Assembly (NCBI RefSeq): GCF_026213295.1 | Contig: NC_079425.1 | Location: forward strand, 13,178,897 to 13,242,896 | DNA length: 64,000 bases | DNA from: Gadus chalcogrammus | Taxonomy: Eukaryota > Chordata > Actinopteri > Gadiformes > Gadidae | Direction of reading: 5' to 3' | Shown: positions 36,338-48,026 of the stretch, in pieces | Position numbering within the stretch: position 1 is the stretch's first letter | Layout: each line of letters opens with the position of its first letter | Position numbers and translations under genes: made by a program | Notes under the pieces: model-generated | The model's database searches: none | The model's input: the letters and a program-made list of their open reading frames with translations, nothing else | What the model was told of the DNA's origin: nothing

Positions 36338-36429
36338 CTATTTAATCTGTAGTACAGATTTAATAGTCCTACACTAGATCTTATACTAGATGTAGTGCAG
36401 ATTCTGTACTACATCTAGTATAGGATCTA
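36338..36429. repeat. Cluster of two strong hairpins
   Basis: Hairpin 1: CTATTTAATCTG (36338) with CAGATTTAATAG (to 36366), five-base loop, one mismatch. Hairpin 2: 22-base arms 36375-36396 and 36408-36429 with a single mismatch, and a further CAG/CTG pairing in the loop, so that nearly all 55 bases are paired. Words such as ACTAGATG, TAGTAC and GTACTA recur around them. It may be a palindromic MITE remnant. Confidence 0.85.
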
Positions 36430-36660
36430 ATGACTTGTAACTTCATTCATATTTGTACTAATATACAGAGATAAGCATAACTGGACATGTTTTCTTAAGT
36501 ACATAAGTATTCATAAAAGCAACAGTATCTATAACTTCATTTGTACTTTTTAACTTCAACATTATTCCTACCTACAGAAGCAGCATTCAGCATTTCACTC
36601 ACACAGTGTTTAGGTGCTCCATGCCCTTGTAGAGATCTGCGAGTGTGTCAAAATAAGCCC

Positions 36661-36890
36661 TACCCTGTGTGTGTGTGTGTGTGTGCGTGTGTGTGTGTGC
36701 GTGTGTGTGTGTGTGTGTTTACGTGTGTATATGCATATGTGTTTGTGTGTGTGTATGATTCTGTGTATGTGTGTGTATGATTCTGTGTATGGGTTTGTGT
36801 GTGTTTGTGTGTGTGTATGTGTGTGTGTTTGTGTGCTTATGTTTTTATGTATGTGTGTATGTGTTTATGCATATGTGTGTGCAAAAATTC
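36661..36890. repeat. GT-rich imperfect repeat
   Basis: GT dinucleotides with many TATG, TGCG and TTTG interruptions. The words GTGTATGATTCTGTGTATG are repeated at 36751 and 36773. Confidence 0.92.
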
Positions 36891-36937
36891 TTTAGACATC
36901 AAGAAGTAAACGTGAGCAGGGCTCAAGCCCTTTATCG

Positions 36938-36939
<2 letters not shown>

Positions 36940-36999
<60 letters not shown>

Positions 37000-37060
37000 C
37001 TCTCTCTCTTTCTCTCTCTCTATGGATATATATATATATATGTCTCTCTCTCTCTGCAGC
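36940..37060. repeat. (CT)n microsatellite with short (AT)n
   Basis: CT dinucleotides with CTTT interruptions to 37021, then a short TATATATA tract and a second CT tract. Confidence 0.95.
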
Positions 37061-37101
37061 TGACCTGAATGGTGTCATTGATGCCATGGTATTAACATAA
37101 A

Positions 37102-37212
<111 letters not shown>

Positions 37213-37259
37213 GGCCTTAACCTCAGTGAAAGGATCAAGACATCCCATAATAACAGCAG

Positions 37260-37665
<406 letters not shown>

Positions 37666-38395
37666 ATCTCCTCTGAGCTCCAGATGGTCGTTGCCCACCC
37701 CCTCTCTCCGAGGGTGCGGGCGGTAAAGAGATTGTTAAACTCTGGTTATCATCCAAATGTTCTTCTCTTCATCAACCAACTCCGCTCTCATCTGTATATC
37801 GTTACATATAGAGCCAATGCACTTTACTACGCATACACAGAAGCATATTGTGAACGTATTAAAATAGCCATTGTTGCTCATTATGGAGCCACTTTAGTTT
37901 GATGTGCGTTCATAATAAAAAAAGATCTGGAGTAACCGACAGACAGACAGAAAGACCGACATATAGATGGGTAGTTAGATATATCGATCCATAGATAACT
38001 AGATCGATAGATTAATGGTTTAGATTACAAATAATATGATATGAATTACCGCTGATGCAACTTATGAACAACTAGTTGATACAAGTCATATAATGGACAG
38101 GATGGTGTAGATTCTAATCAAAAGTTGGCAGCCTATAGTTCCGAATCAATCTCAATCCATCAGAAACAACCACAGTCCCAGGATCTGTAACCTCAGTGAG
38201 AGAAAGAAGTCAGGATTATAAATCAAATGTGTTTGCGCTTGTCTGGTGTTCCCTGGTTGCCGTGAAGCAGTTCGCTGTCGGTGGAGTTCTGGGCCTCGTT
38301 GTGTCAATGTTCTGTTCCCTCCTCTGAAGAGCACCTATCGCACTGATCTTCCATGCATTTACACGCTTGCACACACCCACGGCCAGGCATACTCT
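37666..38395. other. Unique non-coding spacer
   Basis: A degenerate GATA/GACAGACAG stretch lies at 37940-38015; nothing else is recognised. Confidence 0.5.
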
Positions 38396-38695
<300 letters not shown>

Positions 38696-38875
38696 TAAAT
38701 TTCACCTTGCTGCTTGGCTGAGACATGATCTTATTGTGATCTTAACAAGATCTTAGCAAGCTCTTAATGAGATCCTCTTCAACAGGATCAGCAAGAAACA
38801 TTCACACGTGTGCATGCCACACACAAAGACACACAAACACACACATGCACAGAGACAGGCACAGACTTTTACAGC

Positions 38876-39035
38876 ACATTCCCTGCTCTCCACTATATTC
38901 CCTGTTCTCGATCATATTCCGTGTTCTATGGTATATTATATTTTCTCTACCGTATTCCCTGTTCTCTAACATGTTCACTGTTCTATTCTCAACCATAATT
39001 CCTGTTCTCCACTATATAGTCCCTCTTCTCTTCTA
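38876..39035. repeat. Degenerate minisatellite of about 18-20 bp
   Basis: About eight copies of a TATTCCCTGTTCTCNACCA-like unit with 2-5 changes each. Confidence 0.75.
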
Positions 39036-39129
39036 TATTATTTGGGTTACCGTTCAGGATTCCACATGCAAAAGACAGGAGCAAGCTTCCGTCTGTGTTC
39101 TCAGATGATGAAGTTCCTAAAACAATGAA

Positions 39130-39162
39130 AAAGTGTGTGTTTGTGTATTAATTTGTGTGTGT

Positions 39163-39251
<89 letters not shown>

Positions 39252-39280
39252 TGTGTGTAGGTGTGTGTGTGCGTTGGTGA
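39130..39280. repeat. (GT)n microsatellite
   Basis: Pure core at 39167-39248 with GTGTGA/GTAGGTG variants at the right edge. Confidence 0.98.
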
Positions 39281-40320
39281 ATGTGTGACACTAAAAGATG
39301 TGAAGGAAGTTATTTACGTGCGGCAGTGCGATGAGAACATAAATACTGAGAAATCAAGCTGTTAGTCGCGGCGTCCGCTCAGCCATTTATTCTCGTTAAA
39401 ATGAAATTCATCATTACATTATCGACGAAGTGGATAACATTTACACAGAATCAATCGGCGTCCTCAGCGACCTTTCAGTCATCCGTTCAATGTCAACAAT
39501 GTGCCTCCGACCTCAAGACAAACAGGACGGAGGAGCGATCGATACCTCCCCCCCCCCTTCCCCCCACCCGCCCATCACTGCATCAAGCCCCTGTTTGTTT
39601 AAGGGCTGTTTTGTGTTTTTGTGCGCGGGCGAATGATTGATGACGGGCGTAGTGGGGACAGGGGCCCTGTGATACAAATCACATCTGATAGAGGGCACAC
39701 AGATAATTGGTTGTCTGGCCTATATAGTAGAGAGAGGAACTGGCCGCTATCGCAGAGCGAGGCAAGATAAAGTAGGGGGATGTAGCACATGATAACAACA
39801 GTCTCAAGTGTCAACAGATGCAATGCAAAATTAGCCCTTCCTCCTCTTCCTACTCGTCCTCCTCGTCCTCCTCTCCTTTGCGTGTCCCTGGGGGGGGGGG
39901 GGGGGGGGGCTGGGGGGGGGGAGGTTAAGTGTATTGAAGGTAAGGACTGGGAATAGACTGGGAATCTCTCGCCATCACAGAGGTCATCCCTGAATGTGAT
40001 TTTATCGTTAGGCAGCGGAGGTAAAGTCTTATCGATGTATATCTCTTGCTCTCGGCCTCTGTCTCGCTTTCCCTGTCTTTCTCTCTCTCTCTCTTTTTTT
40101 CTCCCTCTCTGTCTCTCGTTATCTCTGTCTCAAAACTCTTCATTCCCCTTCTCTCTTTCATCTAAGGTTGTCCCTTCGCTCAGCAATTTAAAGAGAGAGT
40201 TAGGGGGAGGGAGAGATTGGATGGGATGGGAAGAGATAGAGTTAAGGAGGGTGAGAAGGAGAGAAAGAAAGAAAGTGAGAGAGAGGGAGGGGTGTCATGG
40301 TGTGACCTACAGAGAGCTAC
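39281..40320. other. Non-coding DNA with a poly-G tract
   Basis: 39330-39520 is low-repeat sequence. A G run of about 20 bases at 39891-39909, one CT break and a second G run of 10 bases follow. CT-rich at 40050-40125 and GA-rich at 40188-40300. No gene is recognised. Confidence 0.6.
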
Positions 40321-40594
40321 TCTTGATTAAATAGCTTGACAATGCGCCAGATGCATGATGCTGTTGCCAGGGAGATCGGCCTGACCTTGGTTGTTGCTCT
40401 CACGGTCGTCATGGAGACCTGATATGATGTCCTTTCAAGTCGTTTTTATTTTGGGGCCTACAGCAAATTGATCTTTATTCAATACGCTATTGGGTGAAAA
40501 CAGCTGGACTCCTTTTCCCATAATGCATTGCTTTCCTCCACACCTAGGCCTTACCGTTATCTATCAATCTTTCTGTCTGTCTGTCTGACTATGT

Positions 40595-40752
<158 letters not shown>

Positions 40753-41050
40753 ATATAATATATATAGATATCATACATGCTCAAAATTATGATCTTAAAT
40801 AGAGACATCACATATTAATACCACATAACATAATCGCTTTAGAGGATGCATTGTCAGAGACATACAGCCATTACTTAAGTCAAATGGAACACAAAATGTT
40901 GAAACTAAACTTGGTGAAAGTAAGGGGGAATTATGTATGCAGAAGATTGAACCTCAGCTTTTCGAAGACATGGAGAAAAGAAATACTCACAACCATATAT
41001 TTAAAGATTTACTGGAATGAATATAAAGTTTGCATTAAAATCCAACAAAA
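40753..41050. other. Unique AT-rich spacer
   Basis: Nothing recognised. Confidence 0.5.
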
Positions 41051-41053
41051 TGG

Positions 41054-41054
<1 letters not shown>

Positions 41055-41111
<57 letters not shown>

Positions 41112-41170
41112 GTGCGTGTGTGCGTGTGTGCGTGTGTGCGTGTGTGCGTGTGTGTGTGTGTGCGTGTGAA
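41055..41170. repeat. (GT)n then (GTGTGTGC)n microsatellite
   Basis: Pure GT to about 41105, then five regular GTGTGTGC-type units and GT again. Confidence 0.98.
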
Positions 41171-42220
41171 CGGGGTCTATCTCGCAGATTGAGTCCCTGC
41201 TGTAATAACGTGCTCTGCGCTACAAATTGTTTTAAGGCAGCGCAAGAAAAAAGTACAAAACGGAATAAAATGAGTTTTAAGCCGTTCAAGTCTTAACGCC
41301 CTAAAACAGTGACGCGTGTCATCACCCAAAAACTACCCCGAACTCACTCTGAACAAGTGAAACTGTCGAACACATCGGCTGCTGCTGCTTCCCTCCAGTA
41401 ATACTCTCTGACTCTGAGAGTATGCGCCGCTAAACGCCGACGATGTCACGGCTGGATCGCGGCGTGTGCATTCAGCCAAACTATTTTAAGGTCCGCCAGC
41501 AGAATGGCTTCGCTGTGACATTGACTTTGTGTCTTTTATTCCCTCTTTTCTGCGGCTAATCCGCCGCGAGACGCAGCCGTCGCCGCCCGCTCTCGTCTCC
41601 CGGCCAGGGCTGAACGCTGCGCGGGGGGATTAGCAGCTGAGATGCAGAGTGCAATACGCTCCCGGTATTAAAATACAACACACACCCTTAAACCCCAACC
41701 TGCGCATGGATTAACCCCCTCCCCCCCTTGGCACAACACCAGGCAACAACAACCATGCCTGAACTTGTGACGAAGGGGCCCCGCGTTTCACTTTGTATTA
41801 CTTCCCTCTGTGCTATTGTTTGTGTGTACTCCCTGTAGATTACAGTCCTGCGTTTACAGCAAGAGGGGGGATAGCGAGGGAGGGATGAAGGGAGAGAGAG
41901 GAAGAGGACTAGAGAGGGTGAAGAATAGAAAGGGATAGAGAGGGAGATTGAGAGAGGCAGTGGGATAGAGAAAGAGAGCCTATGAACAAAAATATTTTGA
42001 TGCAAATGCAACATGAATGCGAGGGCCAAGGCTCCATAGTTAATAACGTGTCACATCCGTCAACTTTAACGTAATACAACAGATTACCGTAAGCGGCGTC
42101 TCTGCGCATGGCGTGTTTGTATCATATCTTGGCTTTAGCGCATCTCTCATTGTGCAAATATTTACAAAATATGAGTCACCTCATGACGACAGGAGCCAAC
42201 GTTGCAGAGGAAAACCTCTT
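41171..42220. other. Unique non-coding DNA, GC-rich island at 41390-41660
   Basis: 41390-41660 is richer in C, G and CpG than its surroundings (CGCCGCTAAACGCCGACGAT, ATCCGCCGCGAGACGCAGCC) and low in repeats, so it could be a conserved element or a weak CpG island. No exon is recognised. A purine tract covers 41860-41975. Confidence 0.3.
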
Positions 42221-42224
42221 GTTC

Positions 42225-42490
42225 ATCCTCCTTCACCTCCTCCTCGCTCCTCCACCCTCTTCTCGACCTCATCCTCTTCCTCTCTCCTTCAGCTCATCCT
42301 CTGTCCTCTTTCTCCCCTCTCCTTCACCTCCTCCACCCTTTTCTCGACCTCATCCTCTTCCTCGCTCCTTCAGCTCATCCTCTGTCCTCTTTCTCCTCTC
42401 TCCTTCACCTCCTCCACCCTTTTCTCGACCTCATCCTCTTCCTCGCTCCTTCAGCTCATCCTCTGTCCTCTTTCTCCTCTCTCCTTCCCC
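42225..42490. repeat. 81-bp pyrimidine minisatellite, about three copies
   Basis: CCTTCACCTCCTCCACCC starts at 42321 and 42402, and its variant CCTTCCCCTCCTACTC at 42483, an exact 81-bp period. An earlier, slightly longer unit lies at about 42231. The length is a multiple of three and the strand is pyrimidine-only, so all three plus frames stay open for about 150 codons. Confidence 0.92.
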
Positions 42491-42930
42491 TCCTACTCTC
42501 TCTGTTATGTCCTCTCCCCTCTTTCTCCTCTCTCCTTCAACTCCTGCTCTCCTCTCTCCTCCGCTCTCCTTCATCCTCCTCTCTCATTGACCTCCTGATC
42601 TCTCCTCTATCTCCTTCGCTCTCCTTCATCTTCCTCCTCTCTCCTTGACCTCCTGCTCACTCCTCTATCCTTCATTCTCTTCTTCCATCTCCTTCGGCCC
42701 TTTCTTTCCCCCTCCATCTCCTCTTACGCCATCCCTCCTCCCCCTCCTCCTCCTCCTCCTCCTCCTCCTCCTCCTCCTCCTCCTCCTCCTCCTCCTCCTC
42801 CTCCTCCTCCTCCTCCTCCTCCTCCTCATGTGTCTCCTCCCCATCCATCTCTCCACCTCCTCCTCCACCGTGTCCTCATCCTCCTTATCCCCCTCCTCCT
42901 CTCTGTCTCCATCTCTTTGTCCCTCTAAAC
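42491..42930. repeat. Pyrimidine-rich region with (CTC)n array
   Basis: TCTCCTTC-rich sequence with about 29 perfect CTC/TCC units at 42739-42826. Poly-leucine and poly-arginine frames are artefacts. Confidence 0.95.
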
Positions 42931-43184
42931 GTCCATGTCCTCCTCCGACTCTATTTCTGTAACGGAGTGGGCATTTACTATTAACCGTAATGTAAACAGC
43001 ATTTTTTTATTCCGATAAAACATGTGTTTTATAAGAGTGACCTGGTCAAGAAAGCTGAAAAAAAATATATTGCGCGTATGGGAGTGTATTATTGTGTTTT
43101 TGGAAGCATGTATTTTTGCTTGTGTATACGGTAGTGTGTACATCAGTTTGCGCATCGGAGTGTGCATCAAAGAGTATATCGGAT

Positions 43185-43395
43185 TATGTATCAGAGTGTG
43201 TGTTTGTGTGTGTGTGTATATGTGTTTCGTATGTGTGTGTGTGTGTGCGTGTGTGTGTTTGAGTGTGTGCATATCGGTGTATGTGTGTGTGTATTTGTGT
43301 GTGTTTGTGTGTGTGAATCCGAGGGTATATGTGTGTGTGTGTGTGTGCGTGTGTTGGTTTGTTTGTGTGTACATGCGTGTGTGTGGGTGTGTGCT
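43185..43395. repeat. GT-rich imperfect repeat
   Basis: Short GT tracts separated by TATG, TTTC and GAATCCGAGGG. Confidence 0.88.
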
Positions 43396-43771
43396 CGGGG
43401 TATTGATTGTGGTCAGGCTACTCCCTGTGCGTGGATGAATAATCAAAGCCTGCGACCAGCAGCCCTTCCTAATCAATATGTGTTTGGACAGCAGGCCTCG
43501 CTGCACCACATCATAATAAATGGAAAGTCTCAACACAAACATCTGCCCTCAGCGGAGCTGACGGAGGCCAGCCGGACACGGCCGCAACAATAGGAGTCAT
43601 TGATCAGGGCAGGGCACACGGGAGGGGAGGGACCCCTGGCGGGCCAATTAATAGAGAGGTGGATCCTACTTATTGGATTGTTATGGTGAAGGCCGGGGCT
43701 GAGAACCCTTTCAGATATGCCGCACAACGCTTTGATAGCTCTTCTCAATTGATTTATTTGAAAACCTATGT
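43396..43771. promoter_or_regulatory. Candidate conserved non-coding element
   Basis: Low-repeat sequence with CCTAATCAATATG, GGCCAATTAATAGAG, TTATTGGATTG and TCAATTGATTTATTTG, i.e. several homeodomain/PBC-like sites in about 300 bp. Judged from composition alone. Confidence 0.25.
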
Positions 43772-43915
43772 TTGACGGCAATATTGAAGAGGCATTGGAG
43801 AATGGGTGAAGGAAAAAGAGAAGGAATGACCTAGCATAGGCCCAGAATCAAACCTGCGGTGGGCATTGGGGACATGGTTAAGCATTAGTGGGTCGAGCCA
43901 CCGAGCAGCCATACT
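43772..43915 (-). repeat. tRNA-derived SINE-like unit
   Basis: On the minus strand GGTGGCTCGACCCACTAATG (A-box region, about 43883-43902) is followed by GGTTTGATTCTGGG (B box, about 43842-43855). A tRNA-unrelated part GGTCATTCCTTCTC...TCACCC then resembles the body of common teleost tRNA-derived SINEs (usual form GGTTCGATTCCCGG ... GTCATTCCCCCTCTC). It is diverged from any consensus and no target-site duplication is evident. Confidence 0.5.
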
Positions 43916-44265
43916 TTTCAACATTTCGTGAACGGGTTTGAGGGTGGGTTGATGCTCCCACAATGTTCTCCTGGTCGGGTTTGAAGTGTTTTTAAAATGA
44001 CGCATCAATGGGTGTCAAGCTGTCGCTGCACGCACACTCGTAGTGTCCTCTCTCTAGCACCGGGCCTGGACCCAACACGTTCGCAGAGGCCAGGGTTTTG
44101 TCCTGTGTCCCCCCCCTGTCCTGGGTTGATGGGTCTTGTCCAGGCTGCTGGCGAAAGGCCAGTGACAGCATTACCGTGCATTGCATCAGTCCCTGCTCCT
44201 TCCTGCCAGGAGGAAAAACGAATTACACGACACAAACCACTCTTCTGACTGTTACCAATGCCACC
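43916..44265. other. Unique non-coding spacer
   Basis: Nothing recognised. Confidence 0.5.
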
Positions 44266-44267
<2 letters not shown>

Positions 44268-44312
<45 letters not shown>

Positions 44313-44328
44313 TATATATATATACTGT
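44268..44328. repeat. (AT)n microsatellite
   Basis: About 20 AT units, one GAATAT break, and a few more. Confidence 0.98.
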
Positions 44329-45120
44329 TTTGCCATTTCTAGAATTGGCTTAACCCTATACTATTCATCCATTAAACCCTTTGATTCTTTATGTACATTT
44401 TCACTTACATTTACACAAAGATTCATTCCTTACATATTTGTACTTTGGGAAATAAATTATTGATACTTTAAAATGTATGTGTTATCCTTGTCACACGGAA
44501 GGTAACATTCAGTCAGAATAATAATATCATGGATTTGATGTTTTACCTAGGACACTTTAAGAGCTGTTTAATCTCTGATGATTGATGATGATTATTATTT
44601 TCAACTAACCAATAGTAGTTGCCATGCATTTTAAAATGTCAATGCTTTTTTCATCACTGTATAACAGTAAAAGCAATTGAATAATTGATTTGCATGCATA
44701 GTATGCTACACTTTCCATTGAACAATTACCCCTGTTACCCCTGATGGGCTGTATGTGTGAACAACATATCCTGACATTTGTACCCTGAAAATCTTGTGAA
44801 TAATACTACCCCTGAGGTATTATTTTCTCCGTAGGCAATGTGAAAAAGGAAGTCGGTATTTCTGTGGCCGTGTTGATGACGCATGTTATTGAGTGACCCC
44901 CAAATGATAATCAGCCTGTTGCCTTTTGTTCGCTGAATGGTTAAAAAATATTTTACTGTTTTCACTGATTTTAAGAGTAATTTGTGTTGAACGCTAAAAG
45001 ATAGGTATTATCAGAACCCTAAAAGTACATACAATAAATTAAAATAAATGAGATCACAGCTGCATGTGTATAGAAAATGTTTTTGTTATTATTATTTTTG
45101 ACAACTGAATATTATAGAGT
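44329..45120. other. Unique AT-rich non-coding DNA
   Basis: Nothing recognised. Confidence 0.5.
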
Positions 45121-45141
45121 CCTGTCCTTCCACTCCCTTCC

Positions 45142-45195
45142 ACGAAGAAGAAAGGCATCTCGAACGACTGCGTTTGCGATGCCTTTCTTCTTCGT
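45142..45195. repeat. 54-nt near-perfect hairpin
   Basis: ACGAAGAAGAAAGGCATC (45142-45159) pairs over its full 18 bases with GATGCCTTTCTTCTTCGT (45178-45195). Inside, after one T/C mismatch, CGAACG pairs with CGTTTG (one G-T), leaving a four-base loop ACTG. The result is a 25-position stem with a single mismatch. It may be an inverted duplication or the core of a palindromic MITE; a microRNA precursor is less likely. Confidence 0.9.
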
Positions 45196-45233
45196 CGTTT
45201 CATCTATTTGTCTCTAACTCATGCTCCAATCTT

Positions 45234-45510
45234 TCATCGATCGATGCTTCGGATTTTGTGGATGCAGCGGAATATTTGATGCATCATTTTAGCAAAATTT
45301 AAGAAGATCGCGATGAGTTCTGCCCGTTCTGTCTCCATTTTGTCTATGGTCAAATCAAAACAAACTACAGTGACAGCGGCAACACTTATCCCGTGTCTTG
45401 CGAACTTAGACCCTACGTCATTTCCCGCCCCTTGCAAGCCCACCCCCCTAAACCCCCCGTTGATTCTACTGATGTCTAAACAACAGCGATGTCCGCATAT
45501 AAAGCATTAA
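45234..45510 (-). CDS. Short frame with promoter-like upstream, unknown
   Basis: A minus-strand ATG near 45337 opens METERAELIAIFLNFAKMM and runs to a stop near 45234. Upstream on the same strand are a TGACGTAG site (CRE-like) and, further, CTTTATATGC (TATA-like, about 45498). The short alternating hydrophobic/basic peptide reminds me of the leader exon of some fish Harbinger transposases, but this is weak. It may equally be chance. Confidence 0.2.
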
Positions 45511-45599
45511 GTGTGAATAAACCCTCAGGGTAGAATCTCCTGATATACAAATGCGGCAAAAAAAATTGAAAACGGTAGAAAATTTAAAAAAGTAGTAAA

Positions 45600-45665
45600 T
45601 GATTATGCTTGCTTCATAACTTAAGGAGGAAATTATTATGCTTGCTTCATTACGTAATAAGTGAA
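45600..45665. repeat. Short direct repeat, period 34 bp
   Basis: ATTATGCTTGCTTCATAACT at 45602 and ATTATGCTTGCTTCATTACG at 45636. Confidence 0.85.
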
Positions 45666-45669
45666 CCAT

Positions 45670-46255
45670 AATGTTATACGTTGTAACATAGGCAAAATTC
45701 TATTATATTTTGCGCTCAGAAATGTGTTACATTATCGACATGGGGTTTCCAAATTATTACTGTGGGTTTAATTACAGCTAGAGGTTGAGCTTGTTGAGCT
45801 CTTGTCATTGCTAAAAGGAGAACGAGTTTAAACGGAAATACCTCTTCAAAAGAGTTTTCCTCGGAATCAGAGATTTTATTTGGTTCCAACCACTTTCTCT
45901 ATAATTTCTCCCTTGGGTGCACACGTAATGTGGGCACCCAGAGCGGGAGACCTATGCAGTGCTGTTGGTTTTTTATTGGGATCGATCTTCCTACAAATTG
46001 ATTTGAGGGATAAAACATATAATGGGTTACAGTAATTAAAGGTCACCAATCGTATCTGTATTCATAGTTTAGTTCCTTGTTATAGTAGCAATGACCTATA
46101 ATTCTTACATAATAAAATAGCAACTATTGCCATGGAAAATAACTTTTTTTTATTATACCAAATTTCTTTTTTTCTCTGATGCTTATCAATTTTCATTATT
46201 ATTATCATTATCATTTCATATATTGAAGTCATTGTATTCTCATAAAAAGTTACCC
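45670..46255. other. Unique AT-rich non-coding DNA
   Basis: Nothing recognised. Confidence 0.5.
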
Positions 46256-46264
46256 AAAAAGGCC

Positions 46265-46510
46265 AGCCAACATGAGGGAAAGGGAGTGAGAAGGAGATGG
46301 ACTAGTAAGAGGAGGACGAGAATAAAGAGAGGGAGATGGATGAGGAGAAGGCGGGGTTGGAGGAGGCGGAGAATGAGAGAGAGATGAGAGAGGAGGAATG
46401 AGAGAGGGCGAGAGATAGAGAGAGGAGAAATGAGAGAGAGAGAGAGATGGACGGAAGAGAAATGAGAGAGAGAGAGAGAGAGAGAGATGGAGAAAGGAAG
46501 AGTAGAAAGG
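46265..46510. repeat. Purine-rich GA repeat region
   Basis: GAGAGAGATGGA- and AGGAGGAATGAG-like words throughout, with short AG dinucleotide arrays at 46430-46490. Confidence 0.85.
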
Positions 46511-47090
46511 AGATAAAAGAGTGGGTTATCCACAGCTCAGTGTTGGTGAAGGAGAGATTGGATTGTGGGCTCTTTTGACAGCTTTAACCCAGCTGGTGTT
46601 TAATCCCAAGAGCCGGAGCCTCCCGACCACACCAACACTCATCCCCTTTCAACCTCCGACACAAACACACAACTCCTCTTAACACCCCTCGCTATTGTGT
46701 TGCGTTGGAGTCTTGGATTCCTTGATGCAGCACTTGGACTGTTTTCTCCTGATGTCTCCGGCCCCACCTGCTGCATTTAGACAAGAAGTATTACCCAGTA
46801 GGCCTATTATTATTAGTGGAGCTAAACCCTTTCCTTTTAATTTGGTCTCAAAGTGTCAAATGTTTAGAAATACAGGATAGGGAGGGTTCGGACACCCTTT
46901 TTATCTGACAAGGATCAGACGCCAGTAACTGCTACAGTGATTTGTTCTGTACTCTGCACATAACAGTGTGCGAAACCACAGGGTCACCAAGTCCTTATTC
47001 AACCCGTGGAGCACATCATGCAACAGTAACAGTCAGTCTAGTTTTGAATGTGTTAATAATATCCTCCTTTTCTAGAACCGTATGTAGATC
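46511..47090. other. Unique non-coding spacer
   Basis: Nothing recognised. Confidence 0.5.
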
Positions 47091-47097
47091 AATCTCT

Positions 47098-47290
47098 TCT
47101 CGACACATCTGAAGCCCCTCCTCTTCTCGAAACATATAAAGCACCTCCTCTTCTAGACTAATCTGAAGGCCCTCCTCTTCTAGAAACATATGAAGCCCCT
47201 CCTCTTCTCGACTCATCTGAAGCCCCTCCTCTTCTAGACGGACTGAAGCCCTTCATCTCTAGAAACATCTGAAGCCCCTCCTCTTTTAGA
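47098..47290. repeat. 27-bp minisatellite
   Basis: Seven units of GAAGCCCCTCCTCTTCTAGA plus AACATCT, four at exactly 27 bp and two at 26 bp. On the minus strand the first units give a nine-residue repeat of the type REEEGLQMF in an open frame of 66 codons. Confidence 0.93.
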
Positions 47291-47925
47291 ATAATAAGAC
47301 CACCTTTTCAGGAACACTACATGAGCTGGCCTCTGTACATTCTCTGATTTGCGATTCTCTAGCACCAGTCAAAATACCTTTCTCAAACTTTTCATAGTCA
47401 AGCTTTACCCTCAGGCCAATGGAGACCTACATGGATAATCATGAATATACAGAATATCCATTTTACATACATAAACATATGTGTTTATATATTTATTTAT
47501 ATATATATACAAACATCACATAGTGTGTTGGTCAGTATTTGTCTCAAACAAACATGAAACGCAGGTTTTAAAAGTCAATAATATAAAATGTTTCAGTGTG
47601 AGTGCCACTCGAGGAGCCACTGTTCCACGATAATGGCCACAACCACTGGTTTCAGATACACTTAGACATTTTACTGGTCTGTACCATTTTTTTCAGAAAG
47701 CACTTTGAGATGTTAAATCTACTGTAAATGTGTGCACTACAACTAAGGCATACAAATACATTAATGAATTACTACTAAACCGTGTTTCTATGAATTATAT
47801 TAAATGTCTGTCCCATTATTTCTCTGTTCTCTGATCAGTTGGTTTTTTAAGGGCCCTGGTATAATAGAGGCCCTTTAAACTATATGTTGAGCAGTACTAT
47901 AACCTTTGAGTTGTATCTTGAGGCA
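47291..47925. other. Unique non-coding spacer
   Basis: Short TATATATA tract near 47500; nothing else is recognised. Confidence 0.5.
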
Positions 47926-48026
47926 GGTACAATTTTGATTGTATACCTTCATTGTTATCAGCCTCACTTGGAAGTCTCTGTGGATAAAAGCATCTGCTAA
48001 ATGACTATATGTAAATGTAATGTATT
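47926..48026 (+). repeat. Teleost LINE/SINE 3'-tail-like repeat
   Basis: It contains CTGTGGATAAAAGCATCTGC followed by TAAATGACTATATGTAAATG. This is a close version of the GGATAAGAGCGTCTGCTAAATGAC tail (split here in reading) that occurs in thousands of copies in fish genomes. I recall it as the shared 3' end of L2-type LINEs and their SINEs; the family assignment is from memory. Confidence 0.7.

Noticed and set aside
38801..38820. CACACGTGTG palindrome as a regulatory site
   Set aside because: A ten-base palindrome made of CA/GT is expected by chance beside CA/GT arrays.
45142..45195. Annotated microRNA gene
   Set aside because: The fold is good, but there is no seed I recognise and the arms are low-complexity purine/pyrimidine; kept only as a hairpin.
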